Below, piece by piece: positions 6,814-15,105 of a DNA stretch of 49,162 nucleotides. Origin of the DNA: Rheinheimera tangshanensis (GTDB taxonomy: Bacteria; Pseudomonadota; Gammaproteobacteria; Enterobacterales; Alteromonadaceae); assembly GCF_014645135.1 (NCBI RefSeq), contig NZ_BMLH01000007.1:1-49162 (forward strand). Direction: 5' to 3'. The notes beneath the pieces are model-generated. The model was given only the letters and a program-made list of their open reading frames with translations, did not search any database and was not told where the DNA came from. Both the position numbers and the translations under genes were made by a program. Positions within the stretch are counted from its first letter, which is position 1. The number at the start of each line of letters is the position of its first letter.

Positions 6814-8676
6814 CTACTTCTCTGGTTCAGCCACTTTTAATAGCAGCTCTAAATAAACTTCATCCGGGTCGCCACTGGCGATACGCTTAAAACCGGCTTT
6901 TTCAAACACCTTTTGCATCGGTTTGTTGTCGGCTCTTACATAAGCCAGCATGCGGTTGAGTTCGCGCATTCTGGCTATTTTGATCATTTCTTCCAGCAGA
7001 CGTTTAGCCATGCCTTTGCCGTGTTGTTTTTCCCGGGTTACAAAAGCCACTTCAGCGCTATTGTCGGTTTCATTCAGGTAATAACGGCCTACAGCCTGAA
7101 TTTCCAGCACTGAGCCTTGTTGTTTGACAATACAAAGCGCCAAATCGCGGGACTGATCGACACTGACTAAAGTACAGGACTTCTCCCGGCTCATTTGTTT
7201 GGGATGGTGGTTGTACCGCAAAAGCAAGGTTTCTTTAGTATGGGAGTAAAAAAACTCCTGCAAACGGCGTTCGTCAGCAGGGTTTAAGGCTCGCAAATCA
7301 AACTGCTCCCCGGCTATGGTTAAGGTTTTTACGCCTACTTTGCCAAGCTCGACCACATCTTTAGGGTAGTCTTTTTGATAATGTGGTACCCAGTAACGGG
7401 TTCGCACCTCATCCAGCAGTTGTTTACGAAACTTAGGATGAGCAACACGAATTAGTTCCAGCGCGCGTTCGCGGATACTTTTACCTCGCAGTGAGGCGAC
7501 GCCAAATTCAGTCACCACATAATGCACATGGCCACGAGAGGTAACCACGCCGCCACCTTCGGTGATAGTGGCGACTATGCGTGAGACTGTGCCGTTTTTA
7601 GCCGTAGAAGGCAGCGCAATAATAGGTTTGCCACCTTTACTCATTGAGGCTCCGCGGCTGAAATCAACCTGACCACCAATGCCGCTGTAAAATTTGTGAC
7701 CAATCGAATCCGACACCACCTGGCCTGTTAAGTCGACTTCTATGGCGCTGTTAATCGCAATCATGGCGTCGTTACGGGCAATATTGGTTGGTGAATTAAC
7801 ATATTCGCTGGGGTAAAACTCGACATGAGGGTTGCCATCAACAAAGTCGTACAAGGCTTTGCTGCCCATACAAAAACTAGTGACGGTTTTGCCTGGGTGA
7901 AAGGTTTTCTTTCTGTTGTTGATCACGCCTTTAGTGATCAATTCCATCACTCCGTCTGAAATCACTTCAGAGTGCACACCTAAATCTTTGTGGTTACCGA
8001 GATAACGTAAAACAGCCTCAGGAATTTTACCTATGCCGAGTTGCAAGGTCGCGCCATCTTCAATCAGCATCGATACATACTGACCAATACGTTCTGTGAC
8101 TTCATCCAGTTGTGGCGCCGGTAATTCAGGCAAATCTTCGGCTTGTTCAATAAAGGCGTGAATTTGGCTTTGATGAATAAAAGTGTAGCCATTGGTGCGC
8201 GGCATCTTAGGGTTAATTTGCGCTATCACTGTTTTCGCTGAACGCACAGCAGCGGATACGGCATCTACAGAGACGCCCAAGGAGCAATAACCAAACGCAT
8301 CGGGCGGGCTCACCATCACCAAAGCCGCATCTAACGGCAGAATTTCATTTTTAAAAAGCGCCGGGACTTCAGATAAAAAACAAGGGGTGTAGTCAGCTCG
8401 CCCTTCAGCGACAGCACTGCGGACTTTGTCACCGGCAATAAATAACGCATTGATTTTAAATAAATCGCTGTATCGTTGTTCTGCCCAGCAGTTATCCGCC
8501 AGCACCATCAGTTGCACCAGCTCTATATCATGCAGGTTTTTACTGCGCGCCATTAAATCGGCGAGCAATGCCTGAGGCGCGGCGGCGTGGGAGCCAATAA
8601 AAATACGATTACCGGATTGCAGCAGTGCACTCCAGTCCAGCGATTTTGCCGGCGATTTATCTGATGTTTTGGCCAT
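6814..8676 (-). CDS. acyl-CoA transferase/hydrolase fused to a GNAT acetyltransferase
   Basis: A 620-residue two-domain protein. Residues about 10-435 form an acetyl-CoA hydrolase/4-hydroxybutyrate CoA-transferase-type domain, with conserved segments such as GIGKIPEAV, SEVISDGVMEL, GGQVDFSRGA and TEFGVASLRGKS. Residues about 450-615 form a GNAT domain, with the acetyl-CoA-binding stretch REKQHGKGMAKRLLEE and the later NKPMQKVFEKAGF. Family-1 CoA transferases move CoA between acyl groups or hydrolyse acyl-CoA; the GNAT part would transfer an acetyl group to an amine. The organisation resembles PatZ/Pat proteins, in which an acyl-CoA ligase-like domain is joined to a GNAT, but with a different CoA-handling module. 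The HDAC-family gene follows 3 bp downstream. The fusion is seen as one continuous frame, not a frameshift. Confidence 0.85.
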   Translation of the reverse strand: MAKTSDKSPAKSLDWSALLQSGNRIFIGSHAAAPQALLADLMARSKNLHDIELVQLMVLADNCWAEQRYSDLFKINALFIAGDKVRSAVAEGRADYTPCFLSEVPALFKNEILPLDAALVMVSPPDAFGYCSLGVSVDAVSAAVRSAKTVIAQINPKMPRTNGYTFIHQSQIHAFIEQAEDLPELPAPQLDEVTERIGQYVSMLIEDGATLQLGIGKIPEAVLRYLGNHKDLGVHSEVISDGVMELITKGVINNRKKTFHPGKTVTSFCMGSKALYDFVDGNPHVEFYPSEYVNSPTNIARNDAMIAINSAIEVDLTGQVVSDSIGHKFYSGIGGQVDFSRGASMSKGGKPIIALPSTAKNGTVSRIVATITEGGGVVTSRGHVHYVVTEFGVASLRGKSIRERALELIRVAHPKFRKQLLDEVRTRYWVPHYQKDYPKDVVELGKVGVKTLTIAGEQFDLRALNPADERRLQEFFYSHTKETLLLRYNHHPKQMSREKSCTLVSVDQSRDLALCIVKQQGSVLEIQAVGRYYLNETDNSAEVAFVTREKQHGKGMAKRLLEEMIKIARMRELNRMLAYVRADNKPMQKVFEKAGFKRIASGDPDEVYLELLLKVAEPEK

Positions 8677-8729
8677 ACGGCATCCTTTTTCTTCAGCTTG
8701 TCAGAATACAACTGATTTGTCAGTGCGAC

Positions 8730-10172
8730 TTAAGTCGATTTTGCCTGGCGCAATTCCTCTGCCAATATCCGCCAAAATTCTTCATCCAGACACTGTGCCA
8801 CATTAAGCCGCGTGTACTGATCAGCATCGGGCAGGGTGCTGAACTGTGAGCCCGGTGCCAATACTACCTGACGTTGCTGTAAGCGTTCAGACAATAGACT
8901 ACTACTAACGCCTGCTGGCAGTTTGACCCAACACAAAAAACCTGCCGATGGCTCTGCCCATAACTGACACTCCAATTGTTTTAATTTCGAAAATACCAGA
9001 CTGCGAGCCTGCTGCAAGCGACGTTTTAACTGTTCCAGATGACGGCGATAACCGCCACCTGTTAGCAGTACGTGCACCAAACGCTCCATGGTAGTAGAGG
9101 TGGATATGCCGCTGATGAGTTTTAAATCAGTCAGGGCAGCAATAGTAGCGGGCGCTGCAGCAATAAAACCTACCCGCACATCAGCAGACAATGTTTTCGA
9201 CATACTACCCACATAGATGATTTCAAAGCCATTGTTCGATTGGAACCCCGCCATTGAGGTGTAACGCGATACCGGCTGGGTTTCAAAATCAGCGTAAATA
9301 TCGTCTTCAATCAATAAACACTGATGCTGTTGCAGCAGTTGCAACACGGCAAAAGCACGGGCCGGCTGGATACTTAAAGACACAGGGTTCGACAGCACTG
9401 AATTGGTTAAATAGGCCCTGGGTTTAAATTGCTGCACCAGGCGCTGCATGACAACTAAATCTGGCCCTTCTTTAGCGCGGGGCACCACCAGCAGCTGCAC
9501 CTGATGCAAACGCAACAAAGCAAAGAAGTTATAAAAGCCTGGGTCGTCCACCATCACCCAATCGCCTGGTTTCAGATGCAAACGAAACACCAAGTCAAGC
9601 GCATGAGAGGCGCTGTAGGTCAGCAGAATGTGTGCCGGTTCAGTGGCAATAGATAGCTGAGCTAAACGCTGAGTGAAATACTGACGCAACGGAAAATAGC
9701 CCTGAGCCGGACCATAGTCGGTTAAAGACTGAGGCTGGCGCGCCAATTCACGCATTGCCTGGCGTATTTCCTGATCCGGCATCCACTCCGGTGATAACCA
9801 ACCCGCTGATGCTTTGATCCAGTGAGGTTCACGCAGCAAAGTCTGGCGCATCAGGGCGACATCCTGCTGTCTGCTACTTTGGCTGGCACTGGATTCCAGT
9901 TGTTGTTGCTGTTGTTCGGTTAACCGGCTGACGTAAACGCCACTGCCGGGCTGAGAGCGGACTAAACCAGCGGCAGATAGCTTTTCATAGAGTTCTGCCA
10001 CAGTAAATTTACTGATCGCTAAATGCGCAGCTAAAAGCCGGATGGAAGGCAGCCTTGCACCTGCTGCCCAGCGGCCAGATTGAATAGCCTGCTGTGCCTG
10101 TAGATACAACTGACTGCTAAAACTTTCTTTGCTGGCTTTATCCAGTTGCCACTGCGCTAATGCAATTGTCAT
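8730..10172 (-). CDS. MocR/PdxR-family GntR regulator with aminotransferase-like domain
   Basis: A 480-residue regulator. The N-terminal GntR winged helix (about 15-83) shows the typical ARLPSIRLLAAHLAISKFTVAELYE-type recognition region (from residue 39) ending in GSGVYV. A Gln-rich linker (86-101) leads to a fold-type-I aminotransferase domain (about 115-475) with the PLP-binding K326 (GSMSKTLS), the PLP ring contact D290 (IEDDIYAD) and the YGPAQGYFPLR signature. MocR proteins use PLP or amino compounds as effectors and usually act on a divergent gene; here that is the EamA transporter at 10294. Direct repeats in the intergenic region fit this mode. It lies 53 bp upstream of the CoA-transferase/GNAT gene and may be partly co-transcribed with it. 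Confidence 0.88.
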   Translation of the reverse strand: MTIALAQWQLDKASKESFSSQLYLQAQQAIQSGRWAAGARLPSIRLLAAHLAISKFTVAELYEKLSAAGLVRSQPGSGVYVSRLTEQQQQQLESSASQSSRQQDVALMRQTLLREPHWIKASAGWLSPEWMPDQEIRQAMRELARQPQSLTDYGPAQGYFPLRQYFTQRLAQLSIATEPAHILLTYSASHALDLVFRLHLKPGDWVMVDDPGFYNFFALLRLHQVQLLVVPRAKEGPDLVVMQRLVQQFKPRAYLTNSVLSNPVSLSIQPARAFAVLQLLQQHQCLLIEDDIYADFETQPVSRYTSMAGFQSNNGFEIIYVGSMSKTLSADVRVGFIAAAPATIAALTDLKLISGISTSTTMERLVHVLLTGGGYRRHLEQLKRRLQQARSLVFSKLKQLECQLWAEPSAGFLCWVKLPAGVSSSLLSERLQQRQVVLAPGSQFSTLPDADQYTRLNVAQCLDEEFWRILAEELRQAKST

Positions 10173-10195
10173 GGAGTTTTTACCTGTACAGTCAA

Positions 10196-10248
10196 GTAAG
10201 CTTTAATGCCAACTGTCCTGATTGTCATGGTTGTAAGCTTTGTATACT
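10196..10248 (+). promoter_or_regulatory. divergent promoter region with MocR-type direct repeats
   Basis: GTAAGCTTT occurs at 10196-10204 and again at 10233-10241, 37 bp apart and in the same orientation. The second copy lies between a possible -35 (TTGTCA, 10223-10228) and -10 (TATACT, 10244-10249) for the transporter gene. MocR-family regulators commonly bind spaced direct repeats in such divergent regions, so this is a candidate operator. Confidence 0.45.
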
Positions 10249-10293
10249 AACTGAAGTTGGCTGACTGTCCAGCCGCTTCTAGGAGTATTTGTC

Positions 10294-11202
10294 ATGTCCG
10301 TAGTCTCTGCTTCACCACAAGATCAAAGCAGCTTGTCGTTTTGGCAAAAGCCATTGATGCAAGGCTTGTGGTTTGGCAGTTTAGGCATGCTGATGTTCTC
10401 TGCAGGTTTACCTGCCACCCGGATGGCCGTGCTTGATATGCCGCCGGTTTTTGTTGGCGCGGGCAGGGCTTTAATAGCAGCACTTTTGGCTTTGATACTG
10501 CTGCTGGTGACCAGACAAAAATTACCTAGCGCAAAACAGTGGTATGGGCTGTCATTGGTGGCTTTGGGTTCTGTTTTTGCTTATCCGGTGTTATCTGCTT
10601 TGGCGTTGCAACAGGTAGGAGCCAGCCACGGCATTCTGGTGACCAGTGTGATGCCACTTTTTACCGCCTTTTTTGGCGCCTATTTAACTAAACAATGGCC
10701 ACGCATTGGCTTTTGGCTGTTTGCACTGCTGGGGGCTGCTTGTGTTGCGCTTTATGCGTTACAGCACAGCACTGGCCCTTTTCAGCTCGCTGATGGTTAT
10801 CTGGTGTTAGCGAGTTTTTTATGCGGTTTTAGTTATGCCAAAGGGGCTATTTTATCCAAAGAACTCGGCAGCTGGCAGGTGATCTGCTGGGCACTGGTGA
10901 TGTCCATTCCAGTTCTGCTGCCCTGGGTCTGGGCTTATCAGCCTGATTATGCTGCTGTATCTTTGCAATCCTGGCTGGCGCTGGGCTATCTGTCGGTCTT
11001 TACCATGTTTATCGGCTTTTTCTGTTGGTACAAAGGCTTAGCTATCGGCGGCATTGCGAAAGTCAGTCAATTGCAGCTGTTATCGCCTTTTAGCGGACTG
11101 GTCTTGTCTGCGCTATTACTGGCGGAACCACTGCAATGGATCCACTGGATATTGGCGTTGACTGTGGTGGGATGCATAGCTTTAGGCCGACGTTTTGGCT
11201 GA
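10294..11202 (+). CDS. EamA-family (DMT superfamily) inner-membrane transporter
   Basis: A 302-residue very hydrophobic protein with about ten membrane helices arranged as two EamA repeats (roughly 28-150 and 165-300). The first repeat contains the conserved PxxxxxxRxxxA pattern (PPVFVGAGRALIAA). Family members export amino acids and other small metabolites. The divergent MocR-type regulator suggests a link to an amino compound or vitamin B6 metabolite (inference); the substrate cannot be named. An AGGAG ribosome site lies at 10281-10285 ahead of the ATG. The promoter lies within the 121-bp divergent region. Confidence 0.85.
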   Translation: MSVVSASPQDQSSLSFWQKPLMQGLWFGSLGMLMFSAGLPATRMAVLDMPPVFVGAGRALIAALLALILLLVTRQKLPSAKQWYGLSLVALGSVFAYPVLSALALQQVGASHGILVTSVMPLFTAFFGAYLTKQWPRIGFWLFALLGAACVALYALQHSTGPFQLADGYLVLASFLCGFSYAKGAILSKELGSWQVICWALVMSIPVLLPWVWAYQPDYAAVSLQSWLALGYLSVFTMFIGFFCWYKGLAIGGIAKVSQLQLLSPFSGLVLSALLLAEPLQWIHWILALTVVGCIALGRRFG

Positions 11203-11349
11203 GTGTAGTAAAACAGTCATATAAACCAGAGATACTTTGAGTTTAGCGTTAAAAAAGCGTATAGTGGCGCGCTATTTTTGGGGCTGTGCTGGAAGGTTTG
11301 ATACCAACAGCATAGCTTGTATATGACTCTTTGTTGGATCAAAAACACT

Positions 11350-12963
11350 GTGATTTCTACCGCAAATATTACGATGCAATTTGGCGCTAAGCCGCTTTTT
11401 GAAAATATCTCCGTTAAATTCGGCGACGGCAACCGCTATGGTTTGATTGGCGCCAACGGCTGCGGTAAATCAACCTTTATGAAGATCCTCAGCAAAGAGT
11501 TAGATCCGAGCTCGGGCAACGTTTTTGTTGAACCGAATCACCGCGTAGCTAAGTTGCACCAGGATCAGTTCGCTTTCGAGCAATACACTGTGATAGACAC
11601 AGTGATCATGGGTCATGCTGAATTGTGGAAAGTAAAAGAAGAGCGTGACCGTATCTATGCTGATCCAAATATGAGTGAAGAAGACGGTATGCGTGTCGCC
11701 GACTTGGAAGTCGCTTTTGGTGAAATGGACGGCTACAGCGCTGAATCCCGTGCTGGCGAATTATTGATAGGCGTGGGTATCCCGGTTGAACAGCATTTTG
11801 GCCTGATGTCTTCTGTTGCTCCGGGCTGGAAATTGCGGGTGTTATTGGCTCAGGTGTTATTTGCTGACCCTGAAATCATGTTACTGGACGAACCGACCAA
11901 CAACTTAGATATCAACACTATCCGTTGGTTAGAAGAAGTCCTGGCTGAACGTAACAGCACCATGGTTATTATTTCGCACGACCGTCATTTCTTAAACAGC
12001 GTTTGTACTCATATGGCTGACTTAGACTACGGCGAGCTGCGTGTTTACCCGGGTAACTACGACGAATACATGACAGCGGCCACTCAGGCGCGTGAACGCT
12101 TATTGTCTGATAACGCCAAGAAAAAAGCTCAGATAGCCGAACTGCAAACCTTCGTCAGTCGTTTCTCTGCCAACGCCTCGAAGGCACGTCAGGCTACTTC
12201 ACGTGCTAAACAAATTGATAAAATTCAGCTGGCTGAAGTCAAAGCCTCCAGCCGAGTGAACCCATTTATCCGTTTTGATCAGCAAAAGCAGCTGTACCGT
12301 TTAGCCTTAGAAGTGACAGAGTTAAACAAGAGCTTTGATGATCTGCACGTTCTGAAAAACCTTGATCTGACCATTGAAGTCGGGGAGAAGGTCGCCATTC
12401 TTGGTACCAACGGTATAGGTAAAACCACCTTCTTAAAATGTTTAGTCGGCGATTTAACTGCTGACAAAGGCATAGTGAAATGGTCTGAGAACGTCAATAT
12501 TGGTTATTACGCTCAGGACCATGAGTACGAGTTTGAAGGCGAGAAAAAAGATATGACTCTGTTCGACTGGATGAGTCAGTGGAAACAGCCGTCAGACGAT
12601 GAACAAGCTATCCGTGGCATTTTAGGTCGTTTATTGTTTTCTCAGGATGACATCGCCAAGCCAACACGGGTGTTATCAGGCGGGGAAAAAGGCCGGATGT
12701 TATTTGGTAAGCTGATGCTGCAACGACCAAATATTCTGGTAATGGACGAACCGACCAACCACTTGGATATGGAATCTATTGAATCCCTGAACATGGCACT
12801 GGAAATGTACAAAGGCACACTGATTTTTGTCAGCCACGACCGTGAATTTGTGTCGTCACTGGCGACCCGTATCGTTGAAATGACGGACAGCGGCGTACGT
12901 AACTTCGCTGGTACTTACGAAGATTACTTAGTACAGCAAGCTGAACTGGCTGCTCGCTCTTAA
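11350..12963 (+). CDS. ybiT: ABC-F translation-factor-type ATPase YbiT
   Basis: A soluble ABC-F protein with two ATP-binding cassettes and no membrane domain. From the GTG start the product is 537 residues, close to E. coli YbiT (530). Domain 1 has Walker [10 protein letters not shown] and Walker B ..[12 protein letters not shown]; domain 2 has Walker [10 protein letters not shown], signature LSGGEKGRM and Walker [13 protein letters not shown]. The intervening linker (about 240-310, rich in Lys/Arg) is the P-site tRNA interaction motif region. The order and wording closely follow YbiT, including [13 protein letters not shown] in place of an LSGGQ in domain 1. ABC-F proteins act at the ribosome E site. 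I prefer GTG 11350, where the homologous sequence ([11 protein letters not shown]) begins; the frame also allows ATG at 11317 or 11323, but neither has a ribosome site. Confidence 0.9.
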   Translation: MISTANITMQFGAKPLFENISVKFGDGNRYGLIGANGCGKSTFMKILSKELDPSSGNVFVEPNHRVAKLHQDQFAFEQYTVIDTVIMGHAELWKVKEERDRIYADPNMSEEDGMRVADLEVAFGEMDGYSAESRAGELLIGVGIPVEQHFGLMSSVAPGWKLRVLLAQVLFADPEIMLLDEPTNNLDINTIRWLEEVLAERNSTMVIISHDRHFLNSVCTHMADLDYGELRVYPGNYDEYMTAATQARERLLSDNAKKKAQIAELQTFVSRFSANASKARQATSRAKQIDKIQLAEVKASSRVNPFIRFDQQKQLYRLALEVTELNKSFDDLHVLKNLDLTIEVGEKVAILGTNGIGKTTFLKCLVGDLTADKGIVKWSENVNIGYYAQDHEYEFEGEKKDMTLFDWMSQWKQPSDDEQAIRGILGRLLFSQDDIAKPTRVLSGGEKGRMLFGKLMLQRPNILVMDEPTNHLDMESIESLNMALEMYKGTLIFVSHDREFVSSLATRIVEMTDSGVRNFAGTYEDYLVQQAELAARS

Positions 12964-12979
12964 TTTGAATTGTATTGTT

Positions 12980-13006
12980 AAAAAGCCGGCTGATGCCGGC
13001 TTTTTT
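12980..13006 (+). terminator. Rho-independent terminator after ybiT
   Basis: AAAAGCCGGC and GCCGGCTTTTTT flank a short TGAT loop, giving a strong GC stem followed by a T-run, about 20 bp after the stop codon. Confidence 0.9.
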
Positions 13007-13181
13007 GTGTCTGACGAGGAGTCTTTTTTTAGTCTTGTGATGGGCTAATTTCATTGAATGCCTTGTTTTATCCAATTTGTAATCCCATTGATCTAGAACA
13101 GCATAAGCCTTTGTACATTTGAGCCAGTTGTTTCAGATGTGATAGGGTAACTAAGTTATTTAGCGCAACACGGAGTTTCTT

Positions 13182-13649
13182 ATGAAAATTAATATAGGCA
13201 TTGAAGAAAACGATCGTAAAGCCATAGCACATGGTTTGGCGACATTATTGGCTGACACTTACACTCTGTATTTAAAGACGCACAACTATCACTGGAACGT
13301 GACCGGTCCTATGTTCCAGACCCTGCATGTTTTATTCGAAACTCAGTACACAGAGCTGGCGCTTGCTGTGGATTTAATTGCAGAGCGTATTCGCGCCTTA
13401 GGTGAGTTCGCCCCTGGTTCATACAAAGAGTTCGCCAAACTGACCAGTATTCAGGAAGCTGACGGTATTCCATCGGCACAAGACATGATTAAAGATCTGG
13501 TGAAAGGTCAGGAAGCTTTGGCCAAAACAGCGCGCTCTATAGTGCCTGTAGCGGACAAAGCATCAGACGAACCAACGCTGGATTTATTAACTCAACGTAT
13601 GCAGGTGCATGAAAAAAATGCCTGGATGCTTAGAAGCTTGTTAGGTTAA
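13182..13649 (+). CDS. dps: Dps-family ferritin-like DNA protection protein
   Basis: A 155-residue Dps protein. The ferroxidase residues at the dimer interface are all in place with family spacing: H37 (in NYHWNVTG), H49, E53, D64 and E68 (in DLIAERI). Dps forms a 12-subunit shell that oxidises Fe2+ with H2O2 and stores it as ferric mineral, protecting DNA. The N-terminus is short and not strongly Lys-rich, so direct DNA binding may be weaker than for E. coli Dps (inference). GGAG precedes the ATG. It is a single gene with terminators on both sides; no regulator site was recognised with confidence. Confidence 0.92.
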   Translation: MKINIGIEENDRKAIAHGLATLLADTYTLYLKTHNYHWNVTGPMFQTLHVLFETQYTELALAVDLIAERIRALGEFAPGSYKEFAKLTSIQEADGIPSAQDMIKDLVKGQEALAKTARSIVPVADKASDEPTLDLLTQRMQVHEKNAWMLRSLLG

Positions 13650-13684
13650 CACTTTATAGAGTCCATATCGTTTCGAATAAAATC

Positions 13685-13718
13685 AAAGCCTGTCCGGTTC
13701 ACTCCCGACAGGCTTTTT
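13685..13718 (+). terminator. Rho-independent terminator after dps
   Basis: AAAGCCTGTCCGG and CCCGACAGGCTTTTT pair around a short loop, followed by T's, about 35 bp after the dps stop. Confidence 0.88.
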
Positions 13719-13770
13719 ATTTCACTATTCGTTATCTTCCACTGATTAATGTTAGTTATAAACTGTGTAT

Positions 13771-13801
13771 TTGACAGTTATATTCGATTTTACCTTATAT
13801 A
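13771..13801 (+). promoter_or_regulatory. strong sigma70 promoter for the htpX leader or small RNA
   Basis: A perfect -35 hexamer TTGACA (13771-13776) and an AT-rich -10 (TTATAT, 13795-13800) are 18 bp apart. The predicted transcription start is near 13807, at the beginning of the structured segment. Confidence 0.6.
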
Positions 13802-13806
13802 GCTCC

Positions 13807-13950
13807 CCAGCCTATGATGGCTGCGTTCCCTGAATAACCCGATAGAGAGCCGAGCAGCAACTATTGGGTTGGGCAGAACCAATACGTACTTGTTGTGGTG
13901 ATATAAATCCGCCCTTGCCCCTGTTACAGCAATGAAACAGGGGCTTTTTT
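13807..13950 (+). ncRNA. structured small RNA or transcription-attenuation leader upstream of htpX
   Basis: This stretch of about 144 nt lies between a strong promoter and a strong intrinsic terminator and has no open frame of note. Visible stems are CAGCC/GGCTG (about 13807-13822), AACCCGATAG with CTATTGGGTT (13836-13845 and 13861-13870, ten pairs including one G-U), and the terminator (13917-13950). GGGTTGGGC (13866-13874) could alternatively pair with GCCCTTGCCC (13911-13920), which would break both the second stem and the terminator stem. It may therefore be an independent small RNA, or a leader that switches transcription into htpX, which starts 51 bp after the terminator. It does not match 6S, 4.5S, Spot 42 or other RNA families that I know by sequence. 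Confidence 0.5.
13917..13950 (+). terminator. Rho-independent terminator before htpX
   Basis: GCCCCTGTT and AACAGGGGC form a 9-bp stem around ACAGCAATGA, followed by six T's. It is placed between a promoter and the htpX start, so it ends a short RNA or acts as an attenuator. Confidence 0.88.
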
Positions 13951-14000
13951 AGCAACAAGAGTATTGAACTTAGTGGGATAGCTGAATTGCAGAGGTTGTT

Positions 14001-14885
14001 ATGAAACGTATAGTGCTATTTTTAATCACCAACTTAGCTGTGATGTTAGTGCTGAGTATCGTTTTAAGTATTGTGTTTAAGGTCTTTGGTATAGATAACC
14101 GTAGCATGGGTGGCTTGCTGATATTTGCTGCTGTGTTTGGTTTTGGTGGATCTTTTATCTCGTTAGCTATGTCCAAGTGGATGGCAAAACGCTCCACTGG
14201 TGCAGTAGTTATCACAGAACCTTCCAATGCGACCGAGCACTGGCTGGTCAGCACTGTGCAGCGTCAGGCGAAACAAGCTGGTATTGCTATGCCAGAAGTG
14301 GCTATCTACGACTCGCCTGAAATTAACGCCTTTGCTACGGGTATGAGCCGTAATAATGCGTTGGTAGCTGTTAGCACTGGTTTATTGCATGCGATGACGC
14401 AACAGGAGGCTGAGGCCGTACTGGCGCATGAAGTATCTCACGTCGCCAACGGCGATATGGTAACGCTGACGCTGATCCAGGGTGTAGTGAATACCTTCGT
14501 TATTTTCTTCGCCCGGGTTGTGGCTGGTATTATCGACAACTTCTTCCGTTCCAGTGACGAAGAACAAAGCCAGGGAGGAGGTCTGAGTTATATGATCACT
14601 GTGTTTGTGCTGGAAATGATCTTTGGTGTGCTGGCGAGCATCATCGTCATGTGGTTCTCCCGTCAGCGTGAATACAAAGCAGATGCCGGTGCTGCGAGTT
14701 TAGTTGGCTCAGCCAGCATGGTTGCGGCGCTACAGCGTTTAAAAGGAAACCATGAGAGTCAGTTACAAGGCTCCATGACCGCCTTTGGTTTAGCCACTAA
14801 ACCCGCAGCTTCAGAGCTATTTATGAGCCATCCGCCATTGGATAAACGTATTGCTGCTTTGCAAAGCCGTTCATTTGAAGGCTAA
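14001..14885 (+). CDS. htpX: membrane zinc metalloprotease HtpX (M48B)
   Basis: A 294-residue inner-membrane protease, the same size as E. coli HtpX (293). Two N-terminal helices (about 4-27 and 37-57) and two later ones (about 158-178 and 195-218) surround a cytoplasmic catalytic domain. The zinc motif HEVSH is at 143-147, and the third ligand is E224 in REYKADAG. HtpX degrades misfolded membrane proteins together with FtsH. AGAGG precedes the ATG. In E. coli the gene is under envelope-stress (Cpx) control; here the notable feature is the promoter, structured RNA and terminator immediately upstream. Confidence 0.95.
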   Translation: MKRIVLFLITNLAVMLVLSIVLSIVFKVFGIDNRSMGGLLIFAAVFGFGGSFISLAMSKWMAKRSTGAVVITEPSNATEHWLVSTVQRQAKQAGIAMPEVAIYDSPEINAFATGMSRNNALVAVSTGLLHAMTQQEAEAVLAHEVSHVANGDMVTLTLIQGVVNTFVIFFARVVAGIIDNFFRSSDEEQSQGGGLSYMITVFVLEMIFGVLASIIVMWFSRQREYKADAGAASLVGSASMVAALQRLKGNHESQLQGSMTAFGLATKPAASELFMSHPPLDKRIAALQSRSFEG

Positions 14886-14914
14886 CATCGAAGTTTAATT
14901 TTCCGTTCAGAACA

Positions 14915-14950
14915 GCGGCTCTGTGGTTTACTACAGAGTCGTTTTTCTTT
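14915..14950 (+). terminator. Rho-independent terminator after htpX
   Basis: CGGCTCTGT and ACAGAGTCG pair around a short loop, followed by TTTTTCTTTT, about 30 bp after the htpX stop. Confidence 0.8.
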
Positions 14951-15105
14951 TGGGCACGGTTTATCTTTGCGCGGATAAGGCAAAACCTAAAAGTTACTTT
15001 ACTACTATGGGCAAATCACTAAGATAAGTGCCATATCCACCGATGCTACTTAGTTACAAGGCAACTGTCGCTACTTTTGGAATAACCGGAGCTTAATACT
15101 GATTT

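Noticed and set aside
13807-13950. 6S, 4.5S, tmRNA or Spot 42 identity for the structured RNA
   Set aside because: None of the conserved sequences of these RNAs that I know are present, and the gene neighbours differ; left as unassigned.
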